DNA of 64,000 bases, taken from the NCBI RefSeq assembly GCF_025698545.1, contig NC_068575.1, positions 51,779,980-51,843,979 of the forward strand, in the 5' to 3' direction. The stretch's first letter is position 1. Each line of letters starts with the position of its first letter. The translations under genes were made by a program, and so were the position numbers. Positions 47,126 through 57,735 of the stretch are shown here, piece after piece. The notes beneath the pieces are model-generated. The model ran no database searches and was not told the origin of the DNA. It was given only the letters and a program-made list of their open reading frames with translations. This DNA is from Gossypium raimondii (taxonomy: Eukaryota > Streptophyta > Magnoliopsida > Malvales > Malvaceae).

Positions 47126-47960
47126 GTTTTGTTGTAGTAGCTTGAATTCCATGTATAGTTTCCAACTTTCCATACTACATACCCCACCTTTCTCAGTTGC
47201 TAGCACTTTGGCCTGAGTAAGTTAAGCAAGACGGTCGATTGCTTGAAATTTATTTTGCTCTATATATTCAGATCTCTGAATTAATAAACTGAGATTTACA
47301 TAGTTGTACAATATGTTATTTCATCCCTAAACTCAAACATTAGCTTAAGGTCTCACTGACACTGTCCTCTTTTATTTTGCTTCTTAATTTGCACTCATGG
47401 CGTCAATTTTTACAAGGATAAGGAGCATCAAGTATATCTAATTAATTTGTCGCCAAAGAAAAATCGTTTACTCTACCACTACCCAGATACTGGAGTGAAA
47501 CAAGTGTTATCATCTTTCGCATTTTTAAAACTTTTATGCCATACCTCAGTCACAAGCCATGCTCTGTACTTCAACCTTTTCTCTTTTTTGGAAAACCGGA
47601 AAGAGATTGAAGAGTATTAATTTTCATTACTCATTTTAATTGATTTCGATATGAGTTATGTGCTTAAACTCGAGTGCAATGGTTGAGTAAGTCGACAAAA
47701 ATAAAGTGTTCTATCTATCATTTTATGAAATGGTAAATTGATGAGAATGTTGAAAAGAAACTTAAGAACCAATCAACTTTGGGCTGTAATTTCATTATAT
47801 TAATAACTTATATCAATTTTTATTATTTTAGATTAAAATACGTTTTCATCCTTATAATTTTATAAAATTATAAAGAATTTAAATAAAAAAATTTCATCTT
47901 AGAGTTCGGAACACAATTACATATTAAAATTTGCATGTGGAAAGAGATATGAACTATTAA
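47126..47960. other. Spacer between SMP copies 1 and 2
   Basis: AT-rich with no recognised gene. It sits between the Tourist-like MITE and the shorter GGGCC-type MITE. Confidence 0.4.
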
Positions 47961-47962
47961 AG

Positions 47963-48370
47963 TAGAGGTGATCATGGGTTGGGCTATTCGGCTCGGCCCG
48001 ACGGTTTGCCCAAAAAATGAGAGGGTTTAAGTAAAAATATAGGCCTAAAATATAAGTTTGGGCAAAAAAATGAGGTCTAAGACTTTTTTGGCTCGGGCCC
48101 ATCCTGGTCTGAATTATATATTAAATATATATTTTTATTTTTAATTAAATATACTTTTTATTAAATAGATATTAAACTTTTAATCCGAATTATATATTAA
48201 ATATATATTTTTTATTTTTAATCAAATATGGGTCGGACTAGGGTCGGGCTTAGTAATTTTTTTTCGGGTCGAGTTTGGATAAATTTTTAGGCCCATATTT
48301 TGGGCCGGCCCAGACCTAGAATATGAACTTAAAATTTTATCTGTACCCGGCACGTCCATGATCACCTCTA
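47963..48370. mobile_element. MITE-like repeat with GGGCC-rich ends, short copy 2
   Basis: The termini tagaggtgatcatggg and ccatgatcacctcta are near-perfect inverted repeats. GC-rich 'cgggcc' words lie inside each end, and an internal direct duplication (aattatatattaaatatata, twice, near 48112 and 48186) makes up the core. It lies 270 bp upstream of SMP copy 2 and so within its promoter region. Confidence 0.75.
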
Positions 48371-48543
48371 CATAAAGCACCTCCCGCATTGATCGAAGCC
48401 TTCCAAAAATGCAGCCAAAAAGAACCACTAAAAGAGCTTGCAATTTCCAAGCGTCTCTTTCGCAGGCTGAAACGTGAAAAATCCACACGTCAAATATCAA
48501 AGCACAATTGTAACTCCATCCCGGTGCGGGTCCAGCAACGGCA

Positions 48544-48554
48544 TATATTTATAG
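48544..48554 (+). promoter_or_regulatory. TATA box of SMP copy 2
   Basis: tatatttatag lies 87 bp before the ATG. ACGT-core words (aaacgtga, acacgtca) lie 50-75 bp upstream of it and are candidate ABA response elements. Confidence 0.55.
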
Positions 48555-48640
48555 AAACCACTAATTAGGAGATCCCTCGTTTTAACTTTCACCGTCATCT
48601 CATTCTCTAAAATTTTCGGTATCAATCAATCAAAATAATA

Positions 48641-49153
48641 ATGAGCCAGGGACAGCCACCCAAGCCTCATATGGACAAATACTTCGACCCGGAACCCATC
48701 ACTATCGGAGAAGTTCTAGAGACAGCAGCCGTATCGGTCGGCGATGCACCCATTGAATCAAGCGATGCAGATGCAATACAAGCCGCAGAAAGGAGAGCCT
48801 CTTGCGGTGACGAAGGGGAAAGCGGTGGGTTAGGCGACACTGCACAAGCTGCGGCCAGTTTCAATGCCACTGCTGCCCAAAACGTCCATAAGATTAACAT
48901 TTCTGATGTATTAACGGTAAGTATATTTTTAAGACCCCACGTATCAATTCATTTAAGATTGCATGTTCAGATGAATTATTTTCCATTGCAATAGAATGCT
49001 GCTTCCAAGTTGCCTCATGATAAAGCTGTGACATGTGAAGATGCTGAAGCGGTGAAAGGTGCAGAGCTGAGAGGCAGACTAGAAACCGTTGTCAGGCCCG
49101 GTGGAGTAGCGGATACGATGTCAAAAGCCGCTGAGGTGAACCTGCAGGATTAG
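48641..49153 (+). CDS. Seed maturation protein (SMP, LEA D-34 type), lacking the first repeat, cluster copy 2
   Basis: Exons 48641-48916 and 48995-49153, 144 aa, the shortest of the three. The ATG opens MSQGQPPKP, as in copy 3 (MSQEQPQRP), but the YGDVF segment and the entire first SMP repeat are gone. The frame moves from HMDKYFDPE straight into ITIGEVLETAAVSVGDAPIE. The intron lies at the same codon as in the other copies (SDVLT). Exon 2 has KLPHDKAVTCEDAEAVKGAE and PGGVADTMSKAAEVN. Splice sites and frame are intact, so it may still be expressed. It is Ala-rich and hydrophilic as expected. Two Cys residues (SCGD, TCED) are unusual for a LEA protein. Confidence 0.85.
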
Positions 49154-50870
49154 GATGACAGCGCATGAAGCCTGCATATAAGTGTGTTATTATTGTAGCT
49201 TTGTTACAGGTTTTGTCTTGCAACAAGTGAAGGAGTCGGTTATGGAGATGTAGTACCTTAGCGGGGTTCCAAAGTGGTAACTAATTTCCTTGAATGTTAA
49301 GATATTTCAAGTTTCAAGTTCAGTTATTGGTGTGGATTACTTCAATGTTATGGTTTGAGCATTGTTTCAATTGTTTTTTTTTCTTTTCTTTTCATGTGTT
49401 TGAATAAAATTTTAATAAATCTTGTTAATAGTGTTATAAATCAATGTAAAGGCCCAAAGGGCTTTCCTCTTTAAGGCACTAGCTTTTTTTTCTTCATTTT
49501 AAGTAAAGGAACCGGAGGATGTGTGCTACATATGTATTAAAAAGAAAAAAAAAAGTTTTTTTGAATTTCTTTTAATATATAGTATGGATTTGAGATTTAA
49601 TTTTATGTTTTAATTTTTAAAGGAATTTAGTTTTATATTTTTATTTATTAATTTAAATAGTTAATATTATTAATTTTTCAATTAAAATATTATGTGATTC
49701 TATATAATATAAAATTAGAATTTTAAATTCATAAAGTTGAGATATTAAACTTTTGAAAATAAAATTTGAAGGATTAAGTTTCAAATCTACGAAGTGTAGA
49801 GATTTAGAGCCATAGTTATTTGAATCAATCGAACCAGTTAGGGGTACCAATCTGAAGAGAGGCATTAGACTGGTTGACACGTGAACTAGTACGAGTCGGT
49901 AGAACTAGGCTAAAAAATTGATTAAATCAATTCTTTGTTTTTTAAAATATTTTTATTTTTATGTTTTTTTAATGATTCATTTAACTGATCTATACGAACC
50001 AATTGTCTAATCAATTCAACCACTGTTTTGCTTAGAGTATTTTTGATCTTCAAAATTTTACTTTATAATTTGACACAAATAAATAAACAACACAACACGA
50101 AGCGTGGATGAAACGCAACTTTAATTTGTAAATTCTTTTATTATTTTAATTAATTGGTAAAGAAGTCAAATTTTAGTTTCTAAATTTTATAAAATTATTA
50201 TAGTAACTGAAGCCGTAATTAGGTAAGTATCATGAACAGAAATATGGAAGGAATCTAAATAAAAGGTCAATGTATTTCCTCAAACTTAAGCATTTTCATT
50301 TTCAGATCTAGGATTGTGATATTAAATACATATATCTGTTTATCAGGTGGTTAGCAAATGGCCATGGTAGAGATGCTTTCCTGCAATTTATGCATTTAAT
50401 ACTGAGAGATTCTAGTAAATTGTAAGAATACGATTACATGTAGAAATTGTTGTATACTGTTACCTTTTGTATAAATACTTTTCCTCATCTTTGTCAGCTG
50501 AATTTATATTTTAATTTTTACAAAAAAATTAAGAGGTAGAAAAGTTTTACGCAATTAATCCATAATGGTTCAGCTTCAATTGGAGAAGGTAAGGTTAAAA
50601 TATCAATTTTCTGAGTGTTTATAAGATTTGGGCTCACTAAAAATATATAGAAAATATTGCAATTGAGCACCACCAACTATGTACCTGAGAAAAAAAAAAA
50701 AAAACTCTAATTTTTTCTTCATTTGACGTCTGGACATTCATCTCCTATATCTTATAGTGTTTTTGAGATATTTATATCAATGAATTGATTAGTGGTCGTT
50801 TGAGTTGTCCGGAACAAATTATAGTCAATGTAAAATGAGAAGTTGTGTAGAAAGAGCTAACTATAACCAA
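49154..50870. other. Spacer between SMP copies 2 and 3, left part
   Basis: SMP copy 2 3' UTR, then AT-rich repeat debris. 49560-49710 matches the duplicated block at 8270-8735. 49800-50030 holds 'gaaccagtt / gactggtt / gaaccaatt' words typical of a degraded MITE. No gene. Confidence 0.4.
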
Positions 50871-50872
50871 CC

Positions 50873-51064
50873 GTATTGATACCTTTAAAGGAGTTGAGTA
50901 TTGATACTTCTAAGAAATATAACCGTTAAAAACACCATGCTATCGATACAATGAAGCAAAGTATCGATAAATCTGGATCAAATATCGATACCTCGAGAAC
51001 ATGTATCAATACATTACCTTTTTTAGGATGCCTTGAGGCTATTGACTTCCTAACGTATCGATAA
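50873..51064. repeat. Cluster of TATCGATA-like palindromes
   Basis: Seven variants of GTATCGATAC (some read gtattgatac or gtatcaatac) fall within 192 bp, near 50873, 50899, 50941, 50961, 50983, 51003 and 51055. The arrangement resembles the TCTCGAGACA cluster at 7766-7930. Similar motif clusters are known to me from retroelement-derived sequence of Malvaceae, but this is recollection only. Confidence 0.6.
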
Positions 51065-51765
51065 CACCTTAAAATAACTTAAGATCAACTCAAAAACATT
51101 TTATAAAATACATTTGCAACATGTTTTTGAGTATTTTAAAGTCTTGAAAATATAAAACATATGCATATATAGAAATTATTTTTTAGCATAAAAAGTAATG
51201 AAAGCAAGATACTAATAAAGGTGAATACTAAAATTTAAAACATGTTGGGAAAATAAAAATAGGAAATTTCATTTATAAAATGCATGTCTATAGCTATAAA
51301 AGAAATTTTAAGTTGTGGTCCACTTAGTTTTGGATATTATATATAAAATGTGGTTAAATAAATTTAAAATAGAGGGACGAAATCACATCTAAGGTAGAAC
51401 ATATTTCAAGAACAATCGAAATTAATTATTATATTTGAACTTATTTTTCCCTATAATACCATACCAACTTAACCTAAAAGTATTTATGTAAATCAGTGAA
51501 GATGGATTATATTAATTTAATGTGTCATGTATACTTGGGAAAATGTAGACTTGTAGTCTTATTGCACTGCTTTTTACCGCCGATGGCAATCCGAACAAGG
51601 ACGTAGAGATTATAGCGGTTGCCAAGTGTAAGGTACCTTTTCTTGCCTGGGATCATATGACCAAGCCACCTACTACTATGACATCTGCCATTGCCGTTCC
51701 ATATGTCTCTTCACGACGCCAGCGCCTAGAATTTCAAGCCACGTCGCTGCCAAAAGCAGGATTAT

Positions 51766-51772
51766 ACGTGGC
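51766..51772 (+). promoter_or_regulatory. ABRE-like element of SMP copy 3
   Basis: ACGTGGC 136 bp before the ATG, with a second ACGT core (ccacgtcg, 51739-51746) 20 bp further upstream. Paired ACGT elements bind ABI5/AREB bZIP factors in seed genes. This fits an ABA-induced LEA gene but is inferred from sequence only. A TATA-like ttaaaaag lies near 51808. Confidence 0.55.
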
Positions 51773-51901
51773 TGGCTCTACGGCGCACCGAACTGCAGCC
51801 TACGTCCTTAAAAAGCACCCCGCGCACCTCCCTCAACGCCCACAATACATTTCAGTTCATCCAACAGAATTACACAAATTGAACTTCCGATCAACGGAAC
51901 T

Positions 51902-52893
51902 ATGAGCCAGGAACAACCACAAAGGCCTGGGGCTAGTCAGGAACCCGTCAAGTACGGTGATGTCTTTAACGTCACCGGTGAACTGGCTTCAAAACCTATT
52001 GGACCAAAAGATTCCGCCGCCATGCAGTCAGCTGAGAACAAGATCCTAGGAGAAACACCAAAAGGTGGTGCAGCAGCTGTCATGCAATCTGCAGCCATCG
52101 CCAATGAAAGAGCAGGCGTCGTTAGTCACAACCAAGCTGACGTTGCTGGAGACCAAGGCGTCGCCGTCATTAAGTCTGACGCAGATGGCGATGTTATGAT
52201 CACAGAAGCCGTTGCTGGACAGGTAAAAAGTATTGGAAAATCGTTGCATTCAGTATAAAAATCATAAAGTGACAGACAGTATTTTTATTATGGTTTGTTG
52301 TAATCTTGGTTTATTTATATGCGTCTAATTAACAAGTTTAAATATTGAGATACAGATTGTGGGGCAATACAGGCAACCAGATGTTTCAGCGGTGACGACT
52401 CCAGCAATGTTGGTTGATCCAGGATCAATTACGATTGGAGAGGCTTTAGAGGCGGCGGCCATCTCTGCTGCAGATAAACCGATTGATCAGAGCGATGCGG
52501 CTGCAATTCAAGCTGCTGAAATGAGAGCCACTGGCAGCAGCGAGATAACTCCGGGCGGTATTGCATCCGAAGCTCAGTCTGCAGCCACTCGGAATGCTCG
52601 AACCCAGCGGTTTGAAGATCAAGCCACTCTCTCGGACGTTTTGTCGGTAATACTTTACTATTATTATTATGAACCCCATTTACTAGTGGAATATTTCTAA
52701 AGATTTCAATATGTTTTGGGGGCTGCAGGATGCTACTGCGATGCTGCCTAAGGATAAAGCAGTGACTCGTGAAGATGCTGAAAGGGTTGTAGCTGCTGAG
52801 GTGAGAAATAATCCTGGCATGAGTACTACGCCTGGGGGAGTGGGTGCTGCCATGGCTGCAGCTGCTAAGCGTAATCAAAATTCAACAATCTAG
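51902..52893 (+). CDS. Seed maturation protein (SMP, LEA D-34 type), full length, cluster copy 3
   Basis: Exons 51902-52222, 52356-52646 and 52729-52893, all phase 0, coding 258 aa, the normal D-34 length. Three SMP repeats are seen. The first is VKYGDVFNVTGELASKPIGP with AAMQSAENKILG and GGAAAVMQSAA. The second is ITIGEALEAAAISAADKPID with AAAIQAAEMRA. The third is MLPKDKAVTREDAERVVAAE with PGGVGAAMAAAA. The protein is Ala-rich, hydrophilic and lacks Cys and Trp. LEA proteins of this type accumulate in maturing embryos and may stabilise membranes and proteins during drying. This copy keeps both introns and is the best model for the ancestor of the local cluster. Confidence 0.93.
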
Positions 52894-53916
52894 ATCTTAT
52901 CACAATGCTATTTTATAAATCACCATGTCTTCTGCTTTTTTGGAAAGAAAGTAATCCTTTTCAGGCTTAATTTACGTTTCCACTATAACCATATCAATTG
53001 ATTAAACTCAACTAACTTCACGTCAAGATTTTCAACTCTACTCAAACTAATTTCTCAACTTTGGGTGCTGCGCGTAAGGTTTTCCATTCCTTAGTTGCCT
53101 TTTGTTAAATCATAATTTATTAGTTTAACATGTACAAATTTTGCAATATCACATGTTTATAAATATGCTTTAATTAATGCCACTTTTTAGCTACATAACA
53201 CACTTCAAATTGTAATTTGCCTAGACATCTTTGCTAAAGATGCACTTCAATCCTACAATACTTATTCACATTAGCTACTCCAAAGGACAATCGTTAGTCA
53301 CGGTGAAGAACACAACAATTCAAATACCATAATAAAAAATAAAAAAAAATAAAAGGTTTCATTGCTCGTGGTTTGTTTTTAATTCCAATTTAAGGAAAAG
53401 AAATGATATATTTGTATTCACAGAAAATAATTAATTACATATTTTTATAATGTGAAGAAGGAAAGAAAACTAATATTGGAACTTTAGAATTTAAGGAAAA
53501 GAGTGATTTTTTTAGGTTTGAAAATACCTACTTAATATGGTTTGATGAAAATATATTAATTCTATAGGGTTTATTTGTTAAATGAATTTTAAATAAATGG
53601 ACCCTTGATTAATTACTTATCATTTTATCTTTTTTTATCTTCAATCTTTATATGTTCAATAAATTTTAATTTAGAATATAAATAATTAATTATTAAATAT
53701 TTTAATTATAAATTGTTTTATATTTTCTTTGTTGAATATAATGTATTTTTAATTAATACATGTAATTTTTTTTCAAAATTACAAGTATAGTTGCATTTCA
53801 ATTATAATGAATAAATTTAAATAAACTAAAATTAATCAATGATAATAAAAATATATCCAAACCTAAACCTTTTATACATGACCCAGATATTGTAGAATAT
53901 CAATTAAGAACTCACA
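52894..53916. other. SMP cluster 3' flank
   Basis: About 1 kb of increasingly AT-rich sequence. No recognised gene or RNA. Confidence 0.4.
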
Positions 53917-54489
53917 TATAGATTTGTTAATGGGCTGGGCCATTCCACTCGAAAAGTGAGAGGAAAAATGAGCTTAGGCAAAAAATAAGGCTTGTTTAGA
54001 AAATAGGTCGGGCTCGAGTGAGGCTTTTTTGGCCCGAGCCCGGCCCGAATATGAAAACAAAAATTTTTTTGCTGTTCTTTTTACTATTTTGCTATCATTT
54101 CACAATTATGTTACTACTATTTTGTTGTTATTATTTGGATATTGTATAATTCTTGTTTTATTGTTAATTTTGTTACTATTTTTTTCACATTTGCTTGTTA
54201 AGTTACATTTATCTTAGTGTTATTTCAGTATGCATATATATTTTTAATTTATTTTCAATTTGTTGGGAAACATTTATTTTAATGTTTTTAGTATTTTTAT
54301 GTATTATATTTTTTAAAAATTATATAAAAATAATACTAAAAAATATGGGCGGGCCGGCCAAATTCGGGTTTTAATATTTTATCTTAGCTGGGCTTAGGCA
54401 AAATTTTAAGCTCATTTTTTAGACCAGTCCAAGCCAATACCTAACAAACGGGCCTAATTTTTTTGTTCGACCCAACCCATAGATACCTG
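53917..54489. mobile_element. MITE-like repeat with GGGCC-rich ends, copy 3
   Basis: The left part (gggctgggccattccactcg aaaagtgag) and right part (gacccaacccatagatacct) are inverted. The core shares many words with copy 1 at 20952-21599: ggcttttttggccc, ctattttgttgttatt, tcttagtgttattt, ttgttgggaa. The two are therefore members of one subfamily. Confidence 0.65.
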
Positions 54490-56490
54490 ATATACACAAA
54501 ATAAGAATGAAACCTGAAATGTTTAAATTCCGAAGGCTTTAGCCTTGTCCATTAAACTAAGATCTCAGAATAATAATAATAATAATTATATTTTGCTACT
54601 TTTTGTTTTGGGTTTTTTTTTTAAATTTTTTATGCATATTTATGTATAGAGATAAATTTTTATTTTTATTTTAATCAAATTTCTTAACAAATCGGGATTT
54701 CCATTTTCCGTGAAAGGCTCGCCTCTTTTTTTTTTTTTTTAAAAGAGTCTTTATAGAGGCAGCTTTATTTATCAAAGTAATTAATTTTAACTATAATTAA
54801 TTTCAACCAATTGAATTGTCTATTTAATAATTAGTAGATGATGATTTTATAATTTTAAAATTAAAATAGAAAAATCGTTAAATTGTAAAATAAAATATAA
54901 ATGTCCATTGTCCAACATTAACATAAAGTGCATCCGAGTTTAATAAGAAACTAAAATATGAAGTAGGGCTTTAAAAATCAATTAATATGTGCCAAGTTAA
55001 TAAAAAACCCCAACTCATATAAAATGCGTTTAATTTTCAGGACAATTCAATCCGAATTTAAAGATTTAAGAGAACAATTATAAAGTTAATTATTTTTGTT
55101 AAACTAATATAGTTTAGAAAACTAACCCACTGTTTTACTTTCTTCATTAGCCGACAACCGTGAAAGAAGATTTAACCACCCTTCTTTTAATTTTGATTTT
55201 TTTTTATTTATCAAAATAAGTAATATTCACATGTTTTTATTTTTATTTTTATCATTCTGTGTTAACATCTGGATTGGGTTGGCCCAAGAAAACGACTTCA
55301 CGAGAAAAATGTAAAGACAAATAGAGGCAGGCATCCATTTGATTTGATTGGGCGTACGGCCTGATGAGTGCTAGCTGTGCTTGTAGTCGCCTTTCAAACC
55401 CAATCCTGTCTTGAATTTAACAGTGTTTTCAAGGTGAATGGTTCAATGCCATTTGTTTTGGCAATTTCAATAAGAACCCAGCCAAGGTCTAAGTAATTGG
55501 AAAATACCTTTGAAAAGTGTGTGTTTGGATTATGAAAAAAGTGACTTAAGAGTTGACATTGTACGTTGTTAGGGCCCCTCCCCTCTCGCTGCCTTGCAAA
55601 TGAACAAAAGAACTGAAAAGCGCCAAATCACTTTGTTTGATGCCCTTCTGCTTTCTTTTAACCTTTTTTTTCCCTTTAGTAGTAAACTAACCATCAAAGC
55701 TGCCAAATTTCAACTTTTCCCAACGGTTTTATTTGCATGAATTCTCTCTCAACACGGCGCTCAACAGGAGCAGTAGAAAACCATAGCAGAAAAATACCAA
55801 AAGAACATTAAGAATCAGAAAAAAAAAATTTTATCAAAAACTATTGCAAATTGATGAGAGGAAAATGATTATACTAATCTTAAAGACTAGAAAATTGATA
55901 TTAGTGTTACAAAGTACTAGATATATCCCATAATATTGCAGAACCTGCCTGGTGGCAGCACATAACAGGCAGGGAAGTTTCACCGAATAGAACACCTTTG
56001 GGTGGCTTATGGGCAGAGATTCCAGACCAGGACAATTTCTACAGCTCATCTCTAAGATCTAAAAACCTTGTGAGGAGCTGATTTGGCACTGCCACAAACA
56101 ATCTTCTCGGGCTTCACTCTGCCTCTTACCTAATCACTGTATCACACCTATGAGAAACAAGGGTTTCTTCTTTTTCCTATAGTTTATATATGTATAGGTC
56201 AATGATTAGTCTTCCTTGCATATTTTATTCGTTTAGAAATGATATTGAACTCAAACTGACCACCTTATGTTAGGATGAGTTTAAGCAAGCTTCCTTTCCA
56301 TGTTATCATCATGTGATCAGTGATCACGTGTGTGTGGCTTAAGGGTATGTTGGTTAATAATGCCTTGACTGACTGTGTGATGTTATAACTTATAAGCAAG
56401 TGAGATATATCTGTCCTTGCCGGCTGAGTTTATAGTTTGATTGAGTTCACAGCTCTCCCACGAAACTAACAACTTAATGATTATTAGAAC

Positions 56491-56745
56491 ATGGTTGAGG
56501 AGAAAAAAAGATTACTTGAAAAGGATGCCCTGCCTGCCCTTGCGTTGAAGCTTAGAAGGAAGAGTAAGAATAGCTGGCTAATACGTACGCTAAAACAGCA
56601 GAAAATTTACGTTTCATGGAAATTGAGGCGACTACACAAACAAGTCGTAGTGTGGTTGCAATTGACGTTGATTTCTCATTTCGCAGTTTTGGGTAATGTT
56701 GCAGTGGATAGTGGTCACTCTGTTGCAACGTCCTTCTCTGAGTGA
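56491..56745 (+). CDS. Hypothetical 84-aa basic protein
   Basis: An ATG-initiated ORF in a purine-rich context (gaacATGG). The first 55 residues are strongly basic (EEKKRLLEKD, LKLRRKSKNSW, WKLRRLHKQ). Then comes a short hydrophobic stretch (VVVWLQLTLISHFAVLG) and a Ser-rich tail. I recognise no family and no signal peptide at the start. A following pyrimidine-rich, transcribed-looking sequence is the only other support. It may be a chance ORF. Confidence 0.25.
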   Translation: MVEEKKRLLEKDALPALALKLRRKSKNSWLIRTLKQQKIYVSWKLRRLHKQVVVWLQLTLISHFAVLGNVAVDSGHSVATSFSE

Positions 56746-56979
56746 ATACAACAGCAACAGTTTCTTATCTTCTTCTACTTCAGATTTCTAATATTTATGT
56801 AATGGGTTGGGAAGTGATGCACACCGTTACGTGAACCGATGGTTGTGGTCCTTTGGACACAATAGAAGCAAGATGTTAGGTTAGTTGGATTGCTCTACCT
56901 TGGGGCTCCCACCACCATGTGCTACCAGTGGTCGTTTTAACCTTGGGTGGAACCAGATCGACCTCTCCCTTTCTTTCTA

Positions 56980-57230
56980 CTGCGTTACGTCTCCATTTAA
57001 TATATATGGGCCTTTTGTCTCCTACATAACCTTTTTTTTTTTGTTGTTGTTGAAGTTCTAATTAAGATCATATCGCCCATTCTAACCTTAAATTAATTGT
57101 CTTTAATAATAATTTAACTGCGGCGTGTCTCCATTTCATAGATATGGGCCTTTTGCCCCCTACATAACCTTTTCTTTTTTAGATTCTAATTATTAAATAT
57201 CATATGGCGCATATTAATTCTCTTTCCATA
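56980..57230. repeat. Tandem duplication, period about 139 bp, two copies
   Basis: The phrase gtctccattt (aatatatatgggccttttg in copy 1, catagatatgggccttttg in copy 2) followed by cctacataacctttt occurs at about 56988-57034 and 57127-57173. Similar tails follow each (ttctaatta-, atcatat-gc-cat). The copies are diverged by roughly a tenth. Confidence 0.75.
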
Positions 57231-57579
57231 TTAATGTTTTTAATTAATTAAATAAACTTAGCAAATAGTAATACAAGGTTAGAATTTAGAATTTCTAACC
57301 ATTATGATTTTAGGAAAGAGTAGATTAAGAATTAAGATTTAAATGGGTCTAAGAACTAATATTTAAAGGTTTAGAATCTTACGAAAGAATTGGTTAATTT
57401 TAGAGTTAAAATAATAATAATGATAATTAATTTAATGTCTGTTGATATATTGTATTATCCATTCTCTCTAAAACAATATAATATAACATGTTATTGTTAA
57501 GTGCTTAAAATATGGGGTTTTTAGAATCATTAAGTTAAACCTTAATTATAACCACATAATTTATTCTTGTTTTTTCTTT

Positions 57580-57735
57580 TTCAATTGAGCCTTAGCTCGA
57601 TTGGCATAAGTATTGTTGTCAATATAGGAAGACGTGGGTTTGAGTGCGTTGAAGCGTATTATCTTCCTATCTGTGAATTGGGAAGGAACTAGTAGTTCTA
57701 GATATTGTCTTAAAAAAGAACAAATATGATGAGAA
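57580..57735 (+). mobile_element. tRNA-derived SINE
   Basis: The 5' part has a polymerase III A-box-like tagctcgattggca (near 57593) and, about 45 bp on, a B-box-like gggtttgagtgc (near 57635), the order of a tRNA head. The body continues gttgaagcgtattatcttcc and tagttctagatattgtctta, and ends in an A-rich tail (aaaaaagaacaaatatgatg). A related degraded copy is at 36252-36395. No protein is encoded. Confidence 0.75.

Noticed and set aside
52429-52878. 149-codon antisense ORF over SMP copy 3
   Set aside because: Shadow produced by the GC-rich SMP exons; crosses the real intron and has no motif.
57580-57735. A functional tRNA gene
   Set aside because: Only A- and B-box-like words are present; no acceptor stem or anticodon arm can be folded, and the body is SINE-like.
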